Assembly (NCBI RefSeq): GCF_000153325.1
Contig: NZ_CH724142.1
Span: forward strand, 835,443-889,391
DNA length: 53,949 nucleotides
Reading direction: 5' to 3'
Origin: Photobacterium sp. SKA34
GTDB taxonomy: Bacteria; Pseudomonadota; Gammaproteobacteria; Enterobacterales; Vibrionaceae
Shown here: piece by piece, positions 47,977 to 53,949 of the stretch
How positions within the stretch are numbered: position 1 is the stretch's first letter
Layout: each line of letters opens with the position of its first letter
Translations under genes and position numbers: made by a program
The notes under the pieces: model-generated
Database searches by the model: none
Told to the model about the DNA's origin: nothing
What the model saw: only the letters and a program-made list of their open reading frames with translations

Positions 47977-49010
47977 TGGCATCCCTTATTGAAAAAATGT
48001 GGTTTCAGCATCCGCCGAAAGGGGGGATGCTGTTACTTTACATTCTGCTTTGGCCTGTATTTAGGCCCCTTAGTTTTTTATTTGGAGTGATTAGCCAACA
48101 TAAAAGACGACAATATTCAGCAGGAAAAAAACAAGTGTATAGCGCTCCTGTACCTGTCGTTGTGGTCGGTAATATTACAGCAGGTGGCAATGGTAAAACG
48201 CCTGTTGTCGTGTGGCTGGTGGAACAACTACAAGCGCAAGGTTTAAAGCCGGGTGTTGTTTCTCGTGGTTATGGTGGTAAAGCGCCGCATTATCCCTATT
48301 ACGTTGAAGCGACAACTAACACTGATATTGCAGGGGATGAGCCCGTACTCATTCAACGAAGAACGAACGCTCCCGTTGCTGTTGCGCCTAAACGCAGTGA
48401 TGCTGTGAAGATGCTATTAGATCACAATGTAGATGTGATCATCACTGATGATGGTCTTCAACATTATGCATTGGATCGTGATATTGAAATTGTTGTGATT
48501 GATGGTCAGCGTCGTTTTGGTAACGAGCATTTATTGCCACTGGGGCCATTGCGTGAAACGTGTGAACGTTTAAATGACGTCGATTTTCTTATTTGTAATG
48601 GTGGTTCAGCGCAAGCAAATGAAGCATCAATGACATTGGTCCCAACCGATTTAATTAATGTGAAAACAGGTGAGCGTTGCTTGATAGATGACTTAAAAGA
48701 TATCGTCGCTATTGCGGGTATTGGTCATCCTCCTCGTTTTTTTTCTACCCTAAATCAATTAGGTGTAACCCCTGTTTTATGTCAGCCTTTTGCTGATCAT
48801 CAAGCATTTGAAAAACAAACATTGTTAGAGTTAGCCCATCAAGGGCAGCATTTAGTAATGACTGAAAAAGATGCCGTGAAGTGCTACGCTTTTGCTGAAG
48901 ATAACTGGTGGTATTTACCTGTTAATGCTGATATCGCTCAGCCCCAGGCAACAGACATTATTAATAAGATCATTGAGGTAAAGGAAACGTATGGATCATC
49001 GTCTGCTTGA
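47976..49010 (+). CDS. lpxK: Tetraacyldisaccharide 4'-kinase
   Basis: A 344-residue membrane-associated kinase that adds the 4'-phosphate to the lipid A precursor to make lipid IVA. P-loop region is [20 protein letters not shown]; also [35 protein letters not shown]. An N-terminal hydrophobic segment ([20 protein letters not shown]) is the membrane anchor. Coupled to msbA at its start, and its end overlaps ycaR by 20 bases. Confidence 0.95.
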   Translation: MASLIEKMWFQHPPKGGMLLLYILLWPVFRPLSFLFGVISQHKRRQYSAGKKQVYSAPVPVVVVGNITAGGNGKTPVVVWLVEQLQAQGLKPGVVSRGYGGKAPHYPYYVEATTNTDIAGDEPVLIQRRTNAPVAVAPKRSDAVKMLLDHNVDVIITDDGLQHYALDRDIEIVVIDGQRRFGNEHLLPLGPLRETCERLNDVDFLICNGGSAQANEASMTLVPTDLINVKTGERCLIDDLKDIVAIAGIGHPPRFFSTLNQLGVTPVLCQPFADHQAFEKQTLLELAHQGQHLVMTEKDAVKCYAFAEDNWWYLPVNADIAQPQATDIINKIIEVKETYGSSSA

Positions 49011-49170
49011 AATCGTTGCTTGTCCTGTATGTAAAGGCAAGTTGAGTTACGATAAAAAAAATAATGAGCTGGTATGTAAATTTGATCGTTTAGCTTATCC
49101 TATTAAAGATGGCATTCCAGTTTTACTTGAGCCAGAAGCACGTACGTTAAGCTCTGACGAGGTTAAATAA
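48991..49170 (+). CDS. ycaR: YcaR / Trm112-family zinc-ribbon protein
   Basis: A 59-residue protein too short for most ORF cut-offs. It starts [20 protein letters not shown], with one CPxC pair and a later single Cys (ELVCKFD), then the family's IKDGIPVLL motif. E. coli YcaR sits in the same place between lpxK and kdsB. Role is unknown; Trm112 homologues activate methyltransferases. Ribosome site GGTAAAGGA lies inside lpxK. It overlaps kdsB by one base. Confidence 0.93.
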   Translation: MDHRLLEIVACPVCKGKLSYDKKNNELVCKFDRLAYPIKDGIPVLLEPEARTLSSDEVK

Positions 49171-49916
49171 TGACATTTACCGTTATTATTCCTGCGCGCT
49201 ATCAATCTACACGTTTACCGGGTAAACCATTGGCAGACATTGCAGGTAAGCCAATGGTGCAGTGGGTTTACGAGAAAGCAATGAAGTCTGGTGCCGATCA
49301 AGTGATTGTTGCAACGGATGATCAACGCATTGTTGATGTGGTAAAAGGTTTTGGTGGTGAGGTGTGCTTAACACGTACAGATCACGAATCTGGTACCGAG
49401 CGTTTAGCCGAGGTAGTTGAAAAATATCAATTATCGGATGATCATATTGTTGTTAATGTGCAAGGGGATGAACCACTCATTCCTGACACTATTATCCGCC
49501 AAGTTGCTGATAATATTGCGCATAAAGACGCACCTATGGCGACATTAGCGGTAGAAATTGATCACTATGATGAAGTATTTAATCCAAATGCTGTAAAAGT
49601 TGTTACGGATAAAGATGGTTATGCATTGTATTTTAGCCGTGCAGCTATTCCTTGGGATCGTGATAATTTTGCGAAACAGCCACGGATTGTGCATCATAAT
49701 TTACTTCGCCATATTGGCATTTATGCGTACCGTGCAGGGTTTATTAAAACCTATATTAATTGGGAGCCAAGTGCACTCGAGCAAATTGAGTCTCTAGAGC
49801 AATTGCGAGTGCTTTGGTACGGTGAAAAAATCCATGTTGATGTGGCGATTGATGCGCCTCCTGCGGGTGTAGATACGCCAGAAGATCTGGAGACAGTTCG
49901 TCAGATCGTGGGTTAA
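49170..49916 (+). CDS. kdsB: CMP-Kdo synthetase
   Basis: A 248-residue cytidylyltransferase that activates Kdo for addition to lipid A. The nucleotide-binding start is [25 protein letters not shown], then NVQGDEPLI and [21 protein letters not shown]. Length equals E. coli KdsB (248). It overlaps ycaR by one base and ends the msbA-lpxK-ycaR-kdsB unit. Confidence 0.96.
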   Translation: MTFTVIIPARYQSTRLPGKPLADIAGKPMVQWVYEKAMKSGADQVIVATDDQRIVDVVKGFGGEVCLTRTDHESGTERLAEVVEKYQLSDDHIVVNVQGDEPLIPDTIIRQVADNIAHKDAPMATLAVEIDHYDEVFNPNAVKVVTDKDGYALYFSRAAIPWDRDNFAKQPRIVHHNLLRHIGIYAYRAGFIKTYINWEPSALEQIESLEQLRVLWYGEKIHVDVAIDAPPAGVDTPEDLETVRQIVG

Positions 49917-49929
49917 AATGCAATAATAG

Positions 49930-49959
49930 ATAAAGCCTAAACAGTGTTTAGGCTTTTTT
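49930..49959 (+). terminator. Terminator of the msbA-kdsB operon
   Basis: 11-bp stem AAAGCCTAAAC/GTTTAGGCTTT, three-base loop, T-run. Confidence 0.9.
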
Positions 49960-50092
49960 ATTTGTCTTGATTATGGAATAGAGATCAGGCTTTATATCTA
50001 TTAAATACAAAGTAGTATGTCATAAGTGTTACAGTGCTGATGACACTTGGTTCAACGGCAACGGCTTTAATGAAATAAGAAGGAAAGGATCC

Positions 50093-50821
50093 ATGGCATT
50101 TATTAAAAAGTTATTTTTAAGCCAATGGAGCACTGATTTTCGCTACGTAAAACCTGCGATCAAAAATCAAAATGATCACTTAAAACAAGTCTGGAATGAC
50201 GAAAAAGAAAATACATTTGGCATCGAAAGATTATTCAAACTTTTTCTCGTTCTATCATCATATATTTTTCCGGGACTGTATATTCGACATATCTCTGGTA
50301 TGTTTGGCTTGTTAGCAAGGAAAATATGTTCAGAAGTTTATGTTATTCTTAAATTAATAACACCGATATTGATCTTTAATTTTAATCTTGAATCATCACT
50401 ATTTTCGATTTTATTTATATCTTATTTACTATTAGAAACATTACTTTATTTATTAAGTATCATTTTTCTTTCGGATATATATAGTCCGCCAATATCTAAA
50501 AAACGTTCATTTTTAATGTTAGTTATTAATTATATCGAAGTCTGCTTGGGTTTTGCTGTTTTATATAAAGCGACTGGTGGAGTGAGTAATCTAGTGTCAA
50601 ATTTTGATGCGATTTATTTTAGTTTTATTACGGCGACAACAATAGGATATGGGCAAATGGCACCAATCGGGCATGATGCGAAAGCCTTGGTGATATTACA
50701 TGCGATGTATAACTTTATATTTATAGGTTTAATTTTAAGTAATTTCGCTCTTAATATTACATATAAAGATAGTAGTTATCGAATAAATGAGAATAAAAAT
50801 AGTCAGCGTAAAGCTGACTAA
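50093..50821 (+). CDS. Potassium channel-like membrane protein
   Basis: A 242-residue protein. After a soluble N-terminus of about 45 residues come several hydrophobic segments, then a pore module: helix, P-loop with the K+ selectivity filter TTIGYG (residues 182-187), and a last helix (LVILHAMYNFIFIGLILSNF). This is the Ion_trans_2 two-helix channel pattern. No regulatory RCK or cyclic-nucleotide domain follows. Its DNA is very AT-rich. Physiological role is unknown. Confidence 0.8.
   Translation: MAFIKKLFLSQWSTDFRYVKPAIKNQNDHLKQVWNDEKENTFGIERLFKLFLVLSSYIFPGLYIRHISGMFGLLARKICSEVYVILKLITPILIFNFNLESSLFSILFISYLLLETLLYLLSIIFLSDIYSPPISKKRSFLMLVINYIEVCLGFAVLYKATGGVSNLVSNFDAIYFSFITATTIGYGQMAPIGHDAKALVILHAMYNFIFIGLILSNFALNITYKDSSYRINENKNSQRKAD
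50795..50819 (-). terminator. Terminator of the RRM gene
   Basis: On the minus strand a 7-bp stem AGTCAGC/GCTGACT is followed by ATTTTTATTC. It overlaps the end of the channel gene. A second hairpin (TAACAGG/CCTGTTA, 50819-50844) lies between. Confidence 0.7.
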
Positions 50822-50854
50822 CAGGACAATACATTGCCCTGTTAGGTAGAGTGA

Positions 50855-51091
50855 TTACTGTGCTGTTTTTACACGAATACGACTTTTGTCTACCATCGTT
50901 TCATTTAAAGCTTTCATCGCACGAGCGGCTTGTTCCTCATCCTCCATTTCTACAAAAGCGAAGCCTTTTGACTTACCTGTAATTGCATCTAAAACAAGGT
51001 TACAGTTTCCTACTTTGCCAAACTCTTCAAAAATTTTACGAAGTTGGATTTCAGTGGTGCTACGAGAAAGGTTACGAACTAGAATTTTCAT
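50855..51091 (-). CDS. Single-RRM RNA-binding protein
   Basis: A 78-residue protein consisting of one RNA recognition motif. RNP2 is ILVRNLS and RNP1 is KGFAFVEM, with the beta-alpha-beta-beta-alpha-beta layout intact. The aromatic positions (Phe in RNP1) needed for RNA stacking are present. Bacterial single-RRM proteins of this kind are known in cyanobacteria and some proteobacteria; targets are unknown. Nothing follows the RRM, so there is no Gly-rich tail. Confidence 0.9.
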   Translation of the reverse strand: MKILVRNLSRSTTEIQLRKIFEEFGKVGNCNLVLDAITGKSKGFAFVEMEDEEQAARAMKALNETMVDKSRIRVKTAQ

Positions 51092-51202
51092 TTAGAGGTC
51101 TTTTGATTAGGTATGTTTTACTATTTTAACACGAATAATATTTAAGATAGGTATATAGCGTAGCAAGAAATGAGGAATACAGATTTTTCTATTATTTATA
51201 TT

Positions 51203-51243
51203 AAAAATCAGTCACTGAAATAATGGGTGAGAATTCAGTGACT
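51203..51243 (-). terminator. Terminator of the hibernation factor gene
   Basis: Perfect 10-bp stem AGTCACTGAA/TTCAGTGACT, 14-base loop, followed on the minus strand by GATTTTTAA. Confidence 0.8.
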
Positions 51244-51264
51244 GCTCTTTATATTAAAGACAAA

Positions 51265-51624
51265 TTATAGATTTGCTAGTGTTTCATCTTCTTCTTTAAT
51301 TAAGTGAGCTTTTTCTTTTTGCGCCTTCTCACTTAGGTGAGCTTGTGGTTTTTCTTTATGTTTAATGATTTGACGCTCTAAACGATCAAATGCTTCATTA
51401 AATGCATCAATAAGCTCATTTGCTTCACCTGAGGCATTGATTTTGCCTAAGTTAGATTTAGTTGCAATCTCAACAGTAAAGTTACGACCTTCTTCAAGTT
51501 TCATGAATACATCTTTGCTTTGAAATGCAATTTTGAATTTATCAAACTTAAAGAACGTTTCTTTAATGTGTTTTTCTAGGTAGTCAGGAAGTTCAAAACC
51601 GCGTGCTGTAATTTTAATGCTCAT
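51265..51624 (-). CDS. Ribosome hibernation factor (HPF/RaiA family)
   Basis: A 119-residue protein of the YfiA/HPF family, which binds the 30S subunit between the tRNA sites and silences it in stationary phase. N-terminal MSIKITARGFELPDYLEKHI, then KINASGEANELIDAFNEAFDRLERQIIKHKEK. The C-terminal tail of about 25 charged residues resembles RaiA in length more than short HPF, but identity to either E. coli protein is modest, so I give no symbol. A perfect CRP box lies upstream. Confidence 0.88.
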   Translation of the reverse strand: MSIKITARGFELPDYLEKHIKETFFKFDKFKIAFQSKDVFMKLEEGRNFTVEIATKSNLGKINASGEANELIDAFNEAFDRLERQIIKHKEKPQAHLSEKAQKEKAHLIKEEDETLANL

Positions 51625-51686
51625 AATAAGTTACTCATAATTTGTTGGAGTTTATGCTTATAAGATGAACCTAAAAATGACCATGT

Positions 51687-51706
51687 AATGTGATCTGAGT
51701 CACATT
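51687..51706. promoter_or_regulatory. CRP binding site upstream of the hibernation factor gene
   Basis: TGTGA-TCTGAG-TCACA is a perfect match to the CRP core (TGTGA-N6-TCACA), within AATGTGATCTGAGTCACATT. It is centred about 72 bases from the ATG on the minus strand. A TATAAG element at 51657-51662 could be the -10. In E. coli yfiA (raiA) is CRP-activated, which fits. Confidence 0.8.
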
Positions 51707-51817
51707 ATTTGTCATAAAAGAAATTGTTAAAACGAAGACGAACTTGGTTGCTTTATAAGCAATTTATTGTGATGGTAATAATAAAAGATAAAGTTCTTAT
51801 AGAATAAGAATAAAAAA

Positions 51818-51853
51818 AACACTATTTATTAAAATTAAATAATAAATAGTGTT
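51818..51853 (-). terminator. Terminator of tcyP
   Basis: Perfect 13-bp stem AACACTATTTATT/AATAAATAGTGTT, ten-base loop, then eight Ts on the minus strand. It lies about 120 bases past tcyP. Confidence 0.8.
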
Positions 51854-51971
51854 ATTAAAGTGTAAGGTTGGTGTTTTTTACTAAAAAAGTAATCTTTGAT
51901 TGAATAGTGAAAAATTAAAACAATCCGTGATTTTTATTTGTTAATACAAGAATGATCATGGCCAAATTAGC

Positions 51972-53360
51972 TTAAGCCTGTGTATCGATAACGTTCGGTT
52001 GTTTCTCTTTATCTATCTCAGTCGTTTTATTTAAACCTAAAATACGGGAAGTAATCGTTCCTGCCGTCATTGATCCACTAACATTTACTGCAGTTCTTCC
52101 CATATCAATTAAAGGTTCGATAGAAATTAATAAGCCTGCAAGTGCAACTGGCATACCTAATGTTGAAAGAACGATAAGAGCGGCAAATGTCGCTCCACCA
52201 CCAATACCTGCAATACCAAATGAGCTGACAGTTACAATAGCAATAAGAGAAATCATAAAGCTTGGATCTAATGGGTTAATGCCCACTGTCGGCGCAATCA
52301 TTACCGCAAGCATTGCTGGATATAAACCCGCACAACCATTTTGACCCATCGTAGCGCCAAAGGAAGCTGAGAAGTTAGCAACCGCATCGCCATTGCCTAG
52401 TGATTTTACTTGAGTATTAATATTTAACGGAATTGTGCCTGCACTTGAACGTGAGGTAAAAGCAAACGTCAGTACCGGTAAAATCTTCTTGAGAAAGCGT
52501 AGAGGATTGACCCCAACAAAGCTAACGAGTAAGAGATGCAACACAAGAATTAAGCTAAGGCCAATATAAGATGCGATAACAAAATTCAGTAAACTTAAAA
52601 TATCGTCATAGTTCGAACCAGCAACTACTTTTGTCATTAATGCCATAACACCATAAGGTGTTAAGCTCAGTACCATACGTACTAGTGTACGAACAATTTC
52701 TTGGGCAACATTAACAAACTTTTCAAAGCTAGCGCCTAACTCTGGGGTTGTTTTAATTACCGTTAAGCCAGCCATGCCAACAAATGCCGAAAAAATTACC
52801 ACTGCAATAGTAGAAGTAGGACGAGTTCCCGCTAAATCAGCAAAAGGATTAGAAGGGAAAAATGAAATTATCATGTCTGCAAACGAAACATTCGCAATAC
52901 TACCCAAGCGTGTTTGTAATGCTTCGCCGCGGGCAATTTCTCGCGCACCTTCTACAATACCATCAGCTGTTAAACCAAATAGGTTAGTGATCATTATACC
53001 GATTAAAGCGGAGACAGCTGTTGTTGCTAATAAAATACCTATGGTTAGAAATGATATTTTTCCCAGCGCACTTGAATCCTTAACCTTAATAATTGCGCCA
53101 ATGATTGAAACCATAATGAGTGGCATAACAATCATTTTTAAAAGGCTGATATAGCCTGCCCCAACAATATTAATGTACTCAAGGGTGTCACTTACCACAG
53201 GAGTTTGTGGGTGATATAACCATTGCAGAGAGGCGCCAAATAAGACACCGAGAATTAATCCGGTAAAAACGCGTTTTGACAGTGTGCTATCTGTACGCTG
53301 TTGCTTAATCAACAAGGCGATCAGTAACGTAAATACGACTAAATTTATAATTTGATACAT
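51972..53360 (-). CDS. tcyP: L-cystine/cation symporter, DAACS family
   Basis: A 462-residue inner-membrane transporter (E. coli TcyP/YdjN has 463). It is nearly colinear with TcyP: YINIVGAGYISLLKMIVMPL, TFAFTSRSSAGTIPLNINTQ with the SRSS hairpin, GATMGQNGCAGLYPAMLAVM and SIEPLIDMGRTAVNVSGSMTAGT. It imports cystine as a sulfur source. I chose ATG 53360 (MYQIINLVV); an upstream in-frame ATG at 53405 adds 15 residues outside the family alignment. Confidence 0.94.
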   Translation of the reverse strand: MYQIINLVVFTLLIALLIKQQRTDSTLSKRVFTGLILGVLFGASLQWLYHPQTPVVSDTLEYINIVGAGYISLLKMIVMPLIMVSIIGAIIKVKDSSALGKISFLTIGILLATTAVSALIGIMITNLFGLTADGIVEGAREIARGEALQTRLGSIANVSFADMIISFFPSNPFADLAGTRPTSTIAVVIFSAFVGMAGLTVIKTTPELGASFEKFVNVAQEIVRTLVRMVLSLTPYGVMALMTKVVAGSNYDDILSLLNFVIASYIGLSLILVLHLLLVSFVGVNPLRFLKKILPVLTFAFTSRSSAGTIPLNINTQVKSLGNGDAVANFSASFGATMGQNGCAGLYPAMLAVMIAPTVGINPLDPSFMISLIAIVTVSSFGIAGIGGGATFAALIVLSTLGMPVALAGLLISIEPLIDMGRTAVNVSGSMTAGTITSRILGLNKTTEIDKEKQPNVIDTQA

Positions 53361-53636
53361 ACTGCTAACCTTTAATTTATCAATATAATAAAAACAAGAA
53401 AGCAATAATTTGCAGTCAAACGAACTGATGCTTGTAAAATTTAGGAATTAAAATGTTAAGCAATTATTGTTTCTTATTGGAGGAGAATCATAGTGGCTAA
53501 AGCTTTTTTCAGATACACTTTTTATGACGTTTCTTAGCTTAATTGTTTTGTATATATAACTTTTAGTTATATATGTTTGTGTGACAATATATCGAAGGCT
53601 AATCAGAAAAGTAAAAGAAAGGTAAGTGACGTTGGC

Positions 53637-53665
53637 AAAAAAAGCCCAGTAATGATTTACTGGGC
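53637..53665 (-). terminator. Terminator after the partial gene at the right edge
   Basis: Perfect 9-bp stem GCCCAGTAA/TTACTGGGC with TGAT loop, followed on the minus strand by seven Ts. It terminates the gene whose stop is at 53686. Confidence 0.9.
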
Positions 53666-53685
53666 GATAAGGAAGTGATGTAAAT

Positions 53686-53949
53686 TTAGCCTGCAACAGT
53701 TAATGCATCTGCATTCTCATGATTGTTTTCATCAGTGCTTGGCTCTTTATGGTTAGCAAGAAATGTACGTAATTGTTGCCATAAACTCCCTAGTTTTTCA
53801 TGCCAATAACGTTCAGTTTGGTTTAAAAACTGCGAACTTGGCGCGTAACGTATCCAAGCTGTTTAATTTTGTTCGTTGCTAAAAAGTTAGTCAGCGCTGG
53901 ATTGGATTCAGTCCTGCTTGATGAAACTCATACATAGCCCTTGGCATAT
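53686..53949 (-). pseudogene. 3' end of an unidentified gene with a broken reading frame
   Basis: On the minus strand the last 58 codons before the stop (TAA, 53686-53688) are open from 53862, with FLNQTERYWHEKLGSLWQQL and an acidic end DENNHENADALTVAG. Upstream, coherent protein continues in other frames: AMYEFHQAGLNPIQR in one, then NPALTNFLATNKIKQLGYVT in a second. Together they read as one protein interrupted by two frameshifts. Either it is decayed, or the sequence near this edge has indels. I do not recognise the family. The strong terminator at 53637-53665 supports a real gene end. Confidence 0.5.

Noticed and set aside
53448..53696. 82-codon minus-strand ORF between tcyP and the edge gene
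   Set aside because: It spans the strong terminator at 53637-53665 and the tcyP promoter region, and its composition is not protein-like.

Overview
The window is about 54 kb of AT-rich chromosomal DNA from a marine gammaproteobacterium, most likely a Vibrionaceae member and probably Photobacterium. The evidence is conserved gene order (hinT-ycfL-lpoB-thiK-ycfP-ndh, mfd-PilZ-lolCDE, comEC-msbA-lpxK-ycaR-kdsB, pabB-nudL-sdaC-sdaA), an OmpU-like porin, and very close similarity to E. coli and Vibrio core proteins. The genus is an inference. I see no phage, insertion sequence, CRISPR array, tRNA or rRNA; almost everything is ordinary core genome.

Layout. 1-3109: ybjL (cut by the left edge), grxA and a general porin, all leftward. 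3110-5508: a long AT-rich intergenic region, then acetate/succinate transporter satP facing a ToxT/GadX-type AraC regulator. 5866-10992: serine uptake and deamination (sdaC, sdaA) with nudL and pabB, leftward. 11166-18086: class I fumarase, then an RND efflux operon with two lipoprotein adaptors and one pump. 18178-22503: pyrC and a module of one LysR regulator flanked by two DMT exporters. 22535-24538: a chemoreceptor. 24879-30567: the hinT-to-ndh operon region (nucleotide hydrolase, peptidoglycan synthase activator, thiamine kinase, lipoproteins, NADH dehydrogenase II). 30647-36232: FKBP isomerase, YecH-like protein, GNAT acetyltransferase, mfd and a degenerate PilZ protein, leftward. 36486-39629: lolCDE. 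40306-43705: a small outer-membrane barrel and four leftward genes (DedA, an unassigned ORF, HdeD-like, DUF2062). 43737-49916: comEC, then the lipid A/Kdo genes msbA-lpxK-ycaR-kdsB. 50093-53360: a K+ channel-like protein, a one-RRM RNA-binding protein, a ribosome hibernation factor with a perfect CRP site, and cystine transporter tcyP. 53686-53949: the 3' end of a gene whose frame is broken.

Envelope biogenesis dominates: LolCDE exports lipoproteins, MsbA/LpxK/KdsB make and flip lipid A-Kdo, LpoB activates peptidoglycan synthesis, and there are two outer-membrane barrels. Central metabolism is represented by serine catabolism, fumarase, NDH-2 and dihydroorotase.

The most unusual signals are non-coding. 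They are (i) a long, GC-rich structured leader that is also an open frame, ahead of one DMT exporter, next to a repeated CTTACAAG motif shared with the second exporter; (ii) a structured leader and short upstream ORF ahead of sdaA, with an intrinsic terminator between a candidate promoter and the gene; (iii) a 12-bp nested inverted repeat upstream of the chemoreceptor; and (iv) a 14-bp perfect palindrome beside a PurR-like box upstream of pyrC.
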